In this document: one piece after another, positions 36,852-44,854 of the stretch
Numbering within the stretch: the first letter of the stretch is position 1
Layout of the letters: the number at the start of each line of letters is the position of its first letter
From: Hymenobacter fodinae
GTDB taxonomy: Bacteria; Bacteroidota; Bacteroidia; Cytophagales; Hymenobacteraceae
Direction: 5' to 3'
DNA length: 64,000 nt
NCBI RefSeq assembly: GCF_004745825.1
Contig: NZ_SRLA01000001.1
Coordinates: forward strand, 1,635,134 to 1,699,133
Notes under the pieces: model-generated
Database searches by the model: none
What the model was told of the DNA's origin: nothing
The model's input: only the letters and a program-made list of their open reading frames with translations
Translations under genes and position numbers: made by a program

Positions 36852-37736
36852 TTACTGCCACTGCCCGTTCTGGTAGCATAAGTTAGAGCCGGTTGCGCCC
36901 TCGCGCAGCACCCAATTCCCGGGCCGTTCCATCCAGGTGAGTTGGCCGGCCTCGTTGCTTTCGCGTGCAATATTGATGGAGCACACGTCAATGGTTTCCG
37001 TCTCAATTTTATTGACGCGTAGCTGCTCTACGTACTGCAAAGTCACCTTGCCCTCATCGAGGCAGGAAGGGTGCAGGGCAAGGTTATGGGCCGGGCTGGG
37101 CATGGCAGCGGAGGGGTAGAGCAGCCCATCAAAGGCTGAGCCCAACTGGCACGCTTCAGCAATGGCAATGGAAAGGCGGTAGTGATGGGCAGTATCGTCG
37201 TGCACGGTGCGCGTAAAGGCCCCCGTCAGGAACTGCGCTAGGGCCCGGGTATCATCGGGTAGCTGCCGCAAGGCCCAGCGCAGCGCTTGGTCACGGTCGG
37301 TGTGCGGGTCATCCACGCACACATCGGCATACCCAAAGCTAATAATGCTCAGGGGCTTTTGCGTTTGCCAGCGGCTGATAACGATGTGGTCGCCGGGCAC
37401 TACGCCAGCCTCAAAAAACGGAGGGTGCCACGTAGCGCTGCAGTAAAACATGGGGGATCCTTCCCGATTGGCGCGCTGGTCGCGCACAACTCGCTCAGCC
37501 GGTGGATACGAAATATCGCGCACGTATTCTGGCCGCTTCTTGCTCACAATGCCCCGGTACAGCACCATGCCCGGCGCAAAGGTGAGGCAGCGTAGTGTTT
37601 GGCCTTCTAGTAACTGCTGCACCCGCTTAGCAAGCTCATCAATGGAGTGCTTGCGCAAATCAAGATGGCGCAGGGAGGCAAGCTGACGGCTGAGAGGTTC
37701 AGCCCCAGTGGGTGGTCTGGAGGGGGAGGAAGCCAT
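36852..37736 (-). CDS. RES-domain-like protein
   Basis: The 294-residue protein has features of the RES fold. An Arg in VLYRGI (near residue 60) is followed by the cluster RANREGSPMFYCSATWHPPFFEAGV, in which Arg, Tyr and Glu lie at the spacings seen in RES NAD-degrading proteins. A late GLLYPSAA segment is the usual Ser position. The N- and C-terminal parts are additional and unassigned. No Xre-type antitoxin gene is adjacent, so a toxin-antitoxin role is not supported from context. The family call is by motif reading only. Confidence 0.6.
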   Translation of the reverse strand: MASSPSRPPTGAEPLSRQLASLRHLDLRKHSIDELAKRVQQLLEGQTLRCLTFAPGMVLYRGIVSKKRPEYVRDISYPPAERVVRDQRANREGSPMFYCSATWHPPFFEAGVVPGDHIVISRWQTQKPLSIISFGYADVCVDDPHTDRDQALRWALRQLPDDTRALAQFLTGAFTRTVHDDTAHHYRLSIAIAEACQLGSAFDGLLYPSAAMPSPAHNLALHPSCLDEGKVTLQYVEQLRVNKIETETIDVCSINIARESNEAGQLTWMERPGNWVLREGATGSNLCYQNGQWQ

Positions 37737-37760
37737 AAAGAAAGTAACAACGAGTCTCTA

Positions 37761-37799
37761 CCCCCAGTGGCCTAGGGCGTGGGTCTAGGCCACTGGGGG
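37761..37799 (-). terminator. Terminator built from two inverted copies of TGGCCTAG
   Basis: A perfect 15-bp stem (CCCCCAGTGGCCTAG with complement) has a 9-base loop. It follows the stop of the minus-strand metallo-hydrolase gene. Both arms include the iterated octamer. Confidence 0.85.
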
Positions 37800-37856
37800 C
37801 GGAAACAAGTGGGGTGGTGAATGACTACAAGCGCCGGCCCTAGCTAGGGCTAGCGG

Positions 37857-38846
37857 CTAGTCTTCATACTCATCGTACTCGTCGTACTGTTCCTGTTTGT
37901 TTTTCCGGTTGGCCCACAGTAAGCCACCAGCTAGGGCAAGGCCGGCACCAATCAGCCATAGCGGAATGCGCGGCGCTACGGGAGGCGGTACCGAGCGTAC
38001 GCCCGTCTCGTCGGTTTGGGCGGGGTGGCCTACGTAGCGTCCGTGCATGGGCACTGCCTTCTGATCAAAGTGCTCCACCAAGTCGGCGAGTTGCTGGCTT
38101 AGTTCTGCGCCGCGCATCGGGATGCCGTGCCCCGTAGCTGCCACTCGGGGCAGCAGGCCGGCCAGTCGCTCCACCGATTGGCGAGCCAGGTCCCAGTCGG
38201 GCGTAAAATACATGGGCGGGCCGTGCACTTCCTGCTTCTGCACCCACACCGACAGCGCCGACTCCTGCTTGGTGGTCACGAAAGCATCACCGGCCAGCAG
38301 CACCTTATCCTGCTCCCGGAAAAACGACACGTGGCCCGGGGCGTGGCCCGGCGTAAATATCCAGCGCCAACCCGGCAGAAACGGCACCGAGCCATCATCG
38401 GGCAGGGCCTTTACCCGGTCGCCCAGGTCAACGGGGTCTTTCGGGTATAAGAACGACAAGGCGGCCATGGCTCCACCACCCACAGTAGGGTCTGGGGGCG
38501 GATAGGCAGATTGCCCGGTTAGATAGGGTAGCTCCAAGGGGTGCGCATACACCGGCACATCGGGCCACTGCTCCAGTAGATAGTGTAGGCCACCCACGTG
38601 GTCGAAGTGACCATGCGTGAGCAAGATGGCCGCCGGCGGATTATCCGCCCCAAACAGTTCCTGGGCGTGATGATGCAGCTTGGGTCCTGAGCCAGGCAGG
38701 CCGGCATCTACCAGCACCCACGGGTCGGTGGGGGCGTCGGGGTTGCGCACGTAAAACAGGTTCACGAACACGTTGCGCAGCCCCCAGATACCCGGCTCCA
38801 CATGGAACAGGGTGGGGGTGTTAGCACGATTAGTTTGGTTTGCCAT
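37857..38846 (-). CDS. Metallo-beta-lactamase-fold hydrolase with C-terminal membrane anchor
   Basis: The 329-residue protein has the MBL zinc motif THGHFDH (near residue 80), a second His in TPGHAPGHVSFF, Asp in LLAGDAF and the final His in GHGIPM. After residue 285 comes a single hydrophobic helix (IPLWLIGAGLALAGGLLWA) and a short tail rich in Asp, Glu and Tyr. No signal peptide is seen, so the enzyme should face the cytoplasm with a C-terminal anchor, unless orientation is reversed. The substrate is unknown. Confidence 0.88.
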   Translation of the reverse strand: MANQTNRANTPTLFHVEPGIWGLRNVFVNLFYVRNPDAPTDPWVLVDAGLPGSGPKLHHHAQELFGADNPPAAILLTHGHFDHVGGLHYLLEQWPDVPVYAHPLELPYLTGQSAYPPPDPTVGGGAMAALSFLYPKDPVDLGDRVKALPDDGSVPFLPGWRWIFTPGHAPGHVSFFREQDKVLLAGDAFVTTKQESALSVWVQKQEVHGPPMYFTPDWDLARQSVERLAGLLPRVAATGHGIPMRGAELSQQLADLVEHFDQKAVPMHGRYVGHPAQTDETGVRSVPPPVAPRIPLWLIGAGLALAGGLLWANRKNKQEQYDEYDEYED

Positions 38847-38911
38847 AGCAAAGCGGGGTTAGGTAAGGAATGAGAGCCAAGTAGGTTTTCAGATGCAAGA
38901 GCAGGGTGTGT

Positions 38912-40429
38912 TTACGGAGCGCAGCCGCAGAGCAGTTCGCGCGTGGGCGGCGGTACTTTGTAGTCGGGCTGCGATACTTCTTTCATGTATATAACATCGA
39001 GCTGCCGCAGAGGTGGGTTGGCAGGGTTCTCGTGCCAGATGCGCAGCAGGTAATTGCAGTAATACGGGCGCATGTAGCTGTTGTCTACGAACAAATAATT
39101 CTCAGAGTACTTACGCCACCGGTCGTTTTTGAAAAGCGAAACCACCGAGGCTGGTTTGGCATAGGTAAGGGCCGCGCCCTGGCGGTTGAGGTCTACGTGG
39201 TGGCCGTCTTTGGTGGTGCCGTCCAGGATGTACCAGCCGTCGTCTTTGAAAACAGAAGGCGCAAACATACCCCAGTGCTGGTCTATGCGCGTTAAGAAGC
39301 CAATCCACCGCAAGGGGGCTTTCATGGCATACTCGGGCTTGATAATGGAGTCGAGGTTCCACCAGCAGATGTATACCAGCAAGCCAATTACTAGGCCCTC
39401 GCGAAGACTGCGCAACCACCCCCACAGCCCCTCCGACAACGACCAGGAGGTTTCTACGCGCAGGTGCACGGCCTGCCGCCAGGTAGCCAGGCGGGGCTGT
39501 AGAGGGGCCAGCCGCGCCGCCACCTTAGGGCCGAGCCGCTGTGCCCGGGGCACTATGTGTTTTTCCAGCCAATCCATGGCCGATGGCGGCAACAGGCCTA
39601 GCACCGAAGCCATGTTGATGATGAAGAAGAGGCCTACAAACAGCGTCAGGCTGATGCCGAGGTGAAAGCCGTAGAGCACAAACACGAACAGCAGACGCCA
39701 CCACTTCACCCCAAACGGAATGAACAGAACGAAGGGCAGCAGCAACTCCGTCCGGTAAGTAGCCAGCGTGAGGAAGCGTAACAGCTCGGGGTAGTGATAA
39801 ATCAGCCGTCCGCCCGGCATCAGCACCTGGTCGAGACTGAGAGCGTAGTAAAGGGCCGTACCGTCGCGGCTCCACTCGGGGCTGCTTTTCAGCAGAGCCG
39901 TGCACCAGTACACCAAGCATATTTGCACGATGTAGGCCACCGTGGCCGCGCTGAAGTAGGTGAGCTGGGCGGGCGCTGGTTGCCGGCGTGCATCAAGCGA
40001 GTATACCCGCCCCCACGGCAGGAAAAAGCCCCAGAACAACAGCATCCGCAATAGGTCGTCGCCGCCCTGCAGGATTAGGGGGTTGCGGTTCTGCAACGAC
40101 ACCAGCAGCAGCCACGAGATAAACGTGGCCAACCGCGTTTTGTAGCCCAGCAGTAGAGCTATGGCAGCTAGTGCCGCAAATAAAAAAAGCACCGCCTGCA
40201 CTTGCCATAGGCCACTGCTGGTGTGCAACGAGAAAACGTAGGGGTTCCATAAATGCTCGTAGAGCACCGACAAAGGCAGCACGCCCATGTTGGAATAAAA
40301 GGCTTCTAAATCGGTGCTGCGAATACCCAAATCGAGCAGCACCACCGCCGCCACTGCGGCGCGGAGGAGGGCCAGGGCCCGGAGGTCGACGACGAAAGGA
40401 CTGCGAAGTAGCGTTAGAAACCGGAGCAT
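38912..40429 (-). CDS. HTTM-domain membrane protein (vitamin K-dependent carboxylase-like)
   Basis: The 505-residue protein has the HTTM architecture: about eight membrane helices in the first 310 residues (opening with VVDLRALALLRAAVAAVVLLDL) and a soluble C-terminal region of about 130 residues. The short motif LQNRNPLILQGGDDLLRMLLFWGFFLPWG is characteristic. HTTM proteins include the vitamin K-dependent gamma-carboxylase, but bacterial members have no known substrate. Start at ATG 40429; the GTG at 40480 lies inside a terminator stem and is rejected. The MBL gene follows 65 bases downstream. Confidence 0.85.
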   Translation of the reverse strand: MLRFLTLLRSPFVVDLRALALLRAAVAAVVLLDLGIRSTDLEAFYSNMGVLPLSVLYEHLWNPYVFSLHTSSGLWQVQAVLFLFAALAAIALLLGYKTRLATFISWLLLVSLQNRNPLILQGGDDLLRMLLFWGFFLPWGRVYSLDARRQPAPAQLTYFSAATVAYIVQICLVYWCTALLKSSPEWSRDGTALYYALSLDQVLMPGGRLIYHYPELLRFLTLATYRTELLLPFVLFIPFGVKWWRLLFVFVLYGFHLGISLTLFVGLFFIINMASVLGLLPPSAMDWLEKHIVPRAQRLGPKVAARLAPLQPRLATWRQAVHLRVETSWSLSEGLWGWLRSLREGLVIGLLVYICWWNLDSIIKPEYAMKAPLRWIGFLTRIDQHWGMFAPSVFKDDGWYILDGTTKDGHHVDLNRQGAALTYAKPASVVSLFKNDRWRKYSENYLFVDNSYMRPYYCNYLLRIWHENPANPPLRQLDVIYMKEVSQPDYKVPPPTRELLCGCAP

Positions 40430-40459
40430 GCCGTGCCAGGTGGGCGTAAAAGAAAACAA

Positions 40460-40505
40460 AAGGCGGAAAGGCGCTACCACTACTCATGGTCGGCCTTTCC
40501 GCCTT
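40460..40505 (-). terminator. Terminator downstream of the Gly/Ser-repeat gene
   Basis: A perfect 13-bp stem (AAGGCGGAAAGGC and complement) with a 20-base loop, placed just past the stop at 40539. Confidence 0.65.
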
Positions 40506-40538
40506 CTGAGCTATCCAATGGGTACCGTCAGACTTGCC

Positions 40539-41105
40539 TTAACGGGTAGTTGACCCGCTGGTTGTGCCCGAGGTGGTAGACCCAGAAGTAGAACTGCTGC
40601 TCGTAGAGCCGCTACCTGTTGAGCTTCCGCCGGTGCTACCCGAAGCCGAACGCCCACCAGTGCTGCTGCCCGATGTAGTACGGCTACCGCTGGTGGAGCG
40701 GCTGCCGCTAGTAGAGCCCGCGGTGCTGCTCATACGGCCTGAGCCTGACCCGGCGCGGCTCCCCGATTTCATAGAGCCACTCGTGCTGCCCCCACTCGTG
40801 GAATTTCCCGATCTGGAAGTGGAGCCGCTCGTGCTGCCCGACATAGAGCCCCGAGAGCCGCCGGAGCCTGACGTAGACCCACCAGAGCCTGAAGTAGAGC
40901 CGCCGGAACCCGAGGTGGTGCCCCCTGAACCGGAGGTGGAGCCACCAGTAGTGGTGCCTTGGCCGAAACTGCCTTCAGGCATAGTGACTGCTACAGCGGT
41001 GGGCTTGGCTGGGGTCAAAAAACCAAAGGCCGCCGTATTGGAAGACAACGCAAGTGAGGAAGCCGTCAGGGCCAATGCCCACATAGAAAATGAGGTACTT
41101 TTCAT
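40539..41105 (-). CDS. Exported Gly/Ser/Thr-repeat protein
   Basis: The 188-residue protein has a signal-peptide-like start (MKSTSFSMWALALTASSLAL). From about residue 50 to the end it is almost entirely Gly, Ser and Thr with a few Arg and Met (GGSTSGSG-type repeats). No folded domain is visible. It is the last of three neighbouring repeat-protein genes on this strand. A wall-, spacer- or glycan-carrying role is possible but not shown. Confidence 0.65.
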   Translation of the reverse strand: MKSTSFSMWALALTASSLALSSNTAAFGFLTPAKPTAVAVTMPEGSFGQGTTTGGSTSGSGGTTSGSGGSTSGSGGSTSGSGGSRGSMSGSTSGSTSRSGNSTSGGSTSGSMKSGSRAGSGSGRMSSTAGSTSGSRSTSGSRTTSGSSTGGRSASGSTGGSSTGSGSTSSSSTSGSTTSGTTSGSTTR

Positions 41106-41195
41106 ACAGAGGGAAAGTGAATGATGAGGTGGAGTAAGGCAAGCAGTGAAAAAGCGCAGCCGTAGAGATTGGTATGACAGGCTGGGTAGTGAGGC

Positions 41196-41606
41196 CTAGC
41201 CGCCGGTTGAGCCCGCCGTGGAGCCGCTGCCCGACGTGCTACCCGTAGTACCCCCAGAGCCCGTAGTGGAGCCGGCACCACTCGTGCTACCCGCCGTAGT
41301 ACCCGAACCGCCCGTAGTGCTGGCACCGTTGGTGGGGTTGCCATTCCCCGCCGCGTCGCCAACTCCTGCCGTACTGCCCGTACTGGCCCCCGACTTACTG
41401 CTGCCATTCGCTCCGCCTGTATCACCACCACCATCTCGGGGTACCATTTCGCTATTGACATTAGAGGTGCCCGAAGTAGACATGGTATCAGTGGCGCCGT
41501 TGCCGTTCAAATCAGCTTTGTCGTCGCGGGTAGTCCCGTTACAGGCTCCCAGCGAGAGGGAAGTACCGAGTAGTGCCAGCACTACGTGCATGCGTTTCGT
41601 ATTCAT
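41196..41606 (-). CDS. Lipoprotein with Gly/Ser/Thr-repeat tail
   Basis: The 136-residue precursor starts at 41606 (MNTKRMHVVLALLGTSLSLGAC) with a lipobox. A short polar part (NGTTRDDKADLNGNGATDT) precedes a long tail of Gly, Ser, Thr and Ala repeats. It lies 90 bases upstream of the next repeat gene in the same orientation. The function is unknown. Confidence 0.65.
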   Translation of the reverse strand: MNTKRMHVVLALLGTSLSLGACNGTTRDDKADLNGNGATDTMSTSGTSNVNSEMVPRDGGGDTGGANGSSKSGASTGSTAGVGDAAGNGNPTNGASTTGGSGTTAGSTSGAGSTTGSGGTTGSTSGSGSTAGSTGG

Positions 41607-41663
41607 GATGAGAAAGAGTTGCCAGGCCACGGTGCTATGGGCCTGTGGTGGAGAATAAAAAAC

Positions 41664-41703
41664 AGCTACTGCCCCGGCTACTTCTCTAGCCGGGGCAGTA
41701 GCT
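41664..41703 (-). terminator. Terminator downstream of the TTSG-repeat lipoprotein gene
   Basis: A perfect 17-bp stem (AGCTACTGCCCCGGCTA and complement) with a CTTCTC loop lies 14 bases beyond the stop of the gene at 41717. Confidence 0.85.
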
Positions 41704-41716
41704 GAAGAAAGCAGAC

Positions 41717-42376
41717 TTAGGTAGTGGAACCGCCCGTGGTGCCACCAGACGTAGTACCACCGGACGTGGTGCCACCGGACGTGGTACCGCCAGAAGTAGT
41801 ACCGCCAGATGTGGTACCGCCGGAGGTAGTACCGCCAGAAGTAGTTGTACCAGAGGTAGTACCTCCCGAGGTAGTCGTGCCAGAAGTGGTACCAGATGTA
41901 GTGCCCCCTGAGGTAGTGGTACCAGAAGTAGTGGTGCCCGAGGTGGTGCCTCCAGAAGTGGTAGTCCCGGAAGTAGTGCCGGAGGTGGTAGTACCAGCAG
42001 TGGTTCCAGCGGTAGTACCTGCCGTAGTACCCGAGGTAGTCCCTGTAGTGGTACCAGATGTGGTACCCGAGGTAGTACCCGACGTTGTACCTGAAGTAGT
42101 GGTGCCCGAAGTAGTACCAGATGTGGTACCCGACGTTGTACCGGAGGTGGTGCCTGAGGTAGTAGTTCCGGAGGTTGTTGTGCCAGAGGTTGTGCCCGAA
42201 GTGGTACCAGAAGTAGTGCCGCTGGTAGATCCACTAGTGGTACCGCTTGTGGTTCCGCTCGTAGTACCACTGGTTGTGGAAGGGGTCGTTGAGTCGTCAT
42301 CGTCGTCGCAGGAGGTCATTCCCAGCGACACACCGAGGAGCAGAGTTGGGGCAATAATTAACCAAATTTTTTTCAT
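41717..42376 (-). CDS. Lipoprotein with long Thr-Thr-Ser-Gly repeat tract
   Basis: The 219-residue precursor has the lipoprotein signal [23 protein letters not shown], then Asp-Asp-Asp-Asp-Asp right after the lipid Cys. From about residue 35 the rest is a near-pure array of TTSG, TTTSG and TTSGG units. Acidic residues directly after the Cys recall surface-export signals of Bacteroidota lipoproteins. The extended Thr/Ser tract could be a stalk or an O-glycosylation substrate. No enzyme-like domain is present. Confidence 0.75.
   Translation of the reverse strand: MKKIWLIIAPTLLLGVSLGMTSCDDDDDSTTPSTTSGTTSGTTSGTTSGSTSGTTSGTTSGTTSGTTTSGTTTSGTTSGTTSGTTSGTTSGTTTSGTTSGTTSGTTSGTTTGTTSGTTAGTTAGTTAGTTTSGTTSGTTTSGGTTSGTTTSGTTTSGGTTSGTTSGTTTSGGTTSGTTTSGGTTSGGTTSGGTTSGGTTSGGTTSGGTTSGGTTGGSTT
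41730..42285 (-). repeat. Coding tandem repeat (12- and 15-bp units)
   Basis: The DNA encodes TTSG-type units in tandem, with period 12 in the N-terminal part and 15 (TTSGG) toward the C-terminus. Thr and Gly codons vary freely between units, so copies are related more at protein than at DNA level. Confidence 0.8.
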
Positions 42377-42805
42377 AGCTCAGAAAGGTTTGGAAGGGCG
42401 AAATTATCTCCGGCTATACGGCCATTTGGTCCAGTCCTTTGCAAAATCGGCCTATGAATAAATACGGTTTTTTTAAGGTAATTACCTGATTTATAACTAC
42501 GTATAAATGCTGTTGTCGCCATGATGTCTTGAGAGAGTAGACATGCGGTGCTCGGGAAAAATCATAAGCCGCTACTAGGGCGCCTTCCATTACAAGTAGT
42601 GCTGAATCACGGTCTTGCAGGCCCCAATAGCTGGGCCAGGCGACGGATGCGGCTATTTATAAACATGGGTACTAATGGGCCCTTAATCCGAGCTAAGAGC
42701 AAAGCCCTTTAGAATATTCAATTAGGAGAAAGCCACTCCAAGCCCGCCCGCCCGTATAAAGCCGGAGAACATCTGATTTTCTATCACCTAGTCTGCGCAC
42801 AGCTT
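42377..42805. other. 429-bp divergent spacer
   Basis: It separates the TTSG lipoprotein gene from the DCC protein gene. The part near 42420-42520 is AT-rich and includes the 12-bp palindrome AGGTAATTACCT at 42476-42487, a possible operator. No gene was found. Confidence 0.5.
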
Positions 42806-43201
42806 ATGCCTGCTACCATTCTGTTCGACGGGGTCTGCAACCTGTGCAATGGCTTTGTTCAGTTTGTCATTGGTCGTGATGCAAAGCAGCATTTCCGGTT
42901 TGCCTCCTTGCAGTCAGAAGTTGGGCAGGAATTGCTCAGGCAACATGGCCTAGAGCCCGCCATTACCCCAGAAACGGTTATCCTTCTGGAAAATGGTCAG
43001 GCCTATGCGTACTCAACGGCGGTACTGCACATTTTGCGGCGGCTAGGCGGTGGCTGGCGTTGGTTGTACCTGGCTCGCGTGTTGCCTAAGCCACTGCGAG
43101 ACGCCGCTTACCGTTTTGTGGCCCGCCACCGCTACCAGTGGTTTGGGCAGCAGGAAGCCTGCCTCTTACCCACTCCCGCTTTGCGGGCACGCTTCCTGTA
43201 G
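42806..43201 (+). CDS. DCC-family thiol-disulfide oxidoreductase-like protein (DUF393)
   Basis: The 131-residue protein starts with ILFDGVCNLCNGFVQFVI, the Asp-x-x-Cys-x-x-Cys motif that names the family. It continues through the usual FASLQS segment, YSTAVLHILRRLGGGW and PLRDAAYRFVARHRYQWFG, all typical of full-length members. It is a small cytoplasmic thioredoxin-like protein; its redox partner is unknown. Confidence 0.92.
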   Translation: MPATILFDGVCNLCNGFVQFVIGRDAKQHFRFASLQSEVGQELLRQHGLEPAITPETVILLENGQAYAYSTAVLHILRRLGGGWRWLYLARVLPKPLRDAAYRFVARHRYQWFGQQEACLLPTPALRARFL

Positions 43202-43229
43202 CTTAGCGCTGCGCCGAGCCCAACTAGTA

Positions 43230-43243
43230 CTGGCCTAGGCCAG
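43230..43243. repeat. 14-bp palindrome CTGGCCTAGGCCAG
   Basis: Two copies of the iterated octamer overlap here as a perfect palindrome in the spacer between two genes. It is the same 12-base core as at 20340-20351. Confidence 0.7.
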
Positions 43244-43328
43244 ATGTGACTACTTTCGGCCTTTGCGCGCACGTAATCACGCTTTTCACCATAGGCCACT
43301 TGGGCCGTTTCTGCTATTTCCAGCTCGT

Positions 43329-44333
43329 ATGCAAGCACTTGTTTTAGAGGGCATCAATCAGCCACTGCAACTGCAAGAAGTTCCTACCCCAACCCCGGCT
43401 CCCGGCGAAGTACTCGTGCAGCTTTACGCTGCTGCCCTCAACCACCGCGACGTCTGGATTCAGAAAGGGCAATATGCCGGCCTAAAGTTTCCGAGCATTG
43501 TAGGCTCCGATGGAGCAGGGGTAGTTGTGGCGGTAGGGGAAGGAGCCCCGGCAGCGTTGCAGGGCCAGGCAGTAGTCATCAACCCTGGCCACGATTGGGG
43601 AAATAACCCCGCCGCCCAAGCCCGCAAGTTTACCATTCTAGGCCTGCCTCACCAGGGCACGTTTGCTGAATATGTGAGCGTGCCGGCGCAATACGTGCAA
43701 GCCAAGCCCGCCCATCTCTCGTTTGAGCAGGCCGCGGCATTGCCCCTAGGAGGCGTAACTGCCTATCGCGCCGCTTTCACCCGCGCCGGGCTGCAAGCCG
43801 GTGAGCGGGTCCTGATTTCGGGTATAGGCGGGGGCGTAGCAATACTGGCGCTGCAAATGGCTGTTGCCACCGGGGCTGAGGTATGGGTAACTTCGAGTTC
43901 CGAAGAAAAAATTGAAAAAGCCATAGGCCTGGGCGCTAAAGGCGGTATCAACTATAAAAGCGAAAAATGGGCTGCTGAGCTAACCAAGCGCGCTGGCGGT
44001 AGTTTTCAAGTTATCATCGACAGTGCCGTAGGACCTGGGTTTAATGACCTGCTGGATGCCGCAGCCCCCGGTGGCCGCATAGTATTTTATGGCGCCACGG
44101 CAGGCGCCATGCAAGATGTGCCACCCGCCAAAATCTTCTGGAAACAGCTCTCCATTCTTGGGTCAACAATGGGCACAGAGCAAGATTTTGCGGCAATGAT
44201 ACGCCTGGTTGAAAAGCATCAGCTGGTGCCTGTGGTAGATGAAGTAGTGCCTTTTGCGGAGGGGGAATCGGCTATGCGCCGCATGGCTGATGGTCTGCAG
44301 TTTGGCAAGCTAGTGTTACGTATAACTGCTTAA
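43329..44333 (+). CDS. MDR-family oxidoreductase, quinone-oxidoreductase-like
   Basis: The 334-residue enzyme has a GroES-like N-terminal domain (PAPGEVLVQLYAAALNHRDVWIQKGQY and VGSDGAGVV) and a Rossmann domain with GIGGGVAILALQMAVATGAEVWVTSSSEEK. The Cys set that binds structural zinc in alcohol dehydrogenases is missing, which favours a quinone-reductase or enoyl-reductase type enzyme using NADPH. The start at 43329 (MQALVLEGINQPLQ) is the normal family start. Confidence 0.88.
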   Translation: MQALVLEGINQPLQLQEVPTPTPAPGEVLVQLYAAALNHRDVWIQKGQYAGLKFPSIVGSDGAGVVVAVGEGAPAALQGQAVVINPGHDWGNNPAAQARKFTILGLPHQGTFAEYVSVPAQYVQAKPAHLSFEQAAALPLGGVTAYRAAFTRAGLQAGERVLISGIGGGVAILALQMAVATGAEVWVTSSSEEKIEKAIGLGAKGGINYKSEKWAAELTKRAGGSFQVIIDSAVGPGFNDLLDAAAPGGRIVFYGATAGAMQDVPPAKIFWKQLSILGSTMGTEQDFAAMIRLVEKHQLVPVVDEVVPFAEGESAMRRMADGLQFGKLVLRITA

Positions 44334-44467
44334 TAAACAAATCCTTATTGATGGGGTGGTGCTTAGAAAAAGACAAGAAAAAGCAGGGTGCTGCGGAATG
44401 ATACGGCCGACGATTCTGTTATACTCTCGACAGAATTACTTGCGACACACACTCTTCTCCTTTCAAC

Positions 44468-44749
44468 ATGAAAGCACCTGCTGAATACCTGAATTGCCCA
44501 GTTTTTGAGCTGACGTATCCCACGGGTGAGGCGGCAGAGTCAGTGCCTGTAGTGGCCTACAATGACGCTGTGCAGGCGATTGAAGCCGCCTTGGCCGATG
44601 CGGAGAAGTACAAATATTTGCTCATGCGTGCCCTGCGTCGCCATGCGGATCAAACGCAGATGACTTATCCGGCAATGGCACCCACTCCGCTCCCAAGCGA
44701 AACCGATGACACCCCCGTTTGGCCGCTCTATCCAGATATGGCCGCGTAA
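44468..44749 (+). CDS. Small protein of unknown function
   Basis: A 93-residue acidic protein with an Ala/Glu-rich helical segment (NDAVQAIEAALADAEKYKYLLMRALRRHADQ) and a Pro-rich end. I do not recognise a family. Codon use looks normal for the region and a strong hairpin follows the stop, which supports a real gene. A 7-bp inverted repeat (ATTCTGT / ACAGAAT at 44413-44436) lies upstream and may be an operator. Confidence 0.55.
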   Translation: MKAPAEYLNCPVFELTYPTGEAAESVPVVAYNDAVQAIEAALADAEKYKYLLMRALRRHADQTQMTYPAMAPTPLPSETDDTPVWPLYPDMAA

Positions 44750-44764
44750 CAGTTTTCCTTTGGC

Positions 44765-44814
44765 TATAATGCACTAGGCCACTCCCGCCGCCGGGAGTGG
44801 CCTAGTGCATTATA
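44765..44814. terminator. Bidirectional terminator with a 23-bp perfect stem
   Basis: A 23-bp perfect inverted repeat (arms 44765-44787 and 44792-44814, loop of four) lies between convergent genes. Each arm contains one copy of CTAGGCCA/TGGCCTAG in its middle. Confidence 0.9.
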
Positions 44815-44854
44815 GGTAGATGCAGTTACAATGCCGAATCGAACATCAAAATCC

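Noticed and set aside
41724..42461. Plus-strand ORF of 245 codons rich in Val, Pro and Glu
   Set aside because: It is the antisense of the TTSG-repeat lipoprotein gene; the repeat has no stop on the other strand. Similar antisense ORFs at 40564-41124 and 41218-41658 have the same cause. The sense frames carry signal peptides and the antisense ones do not.
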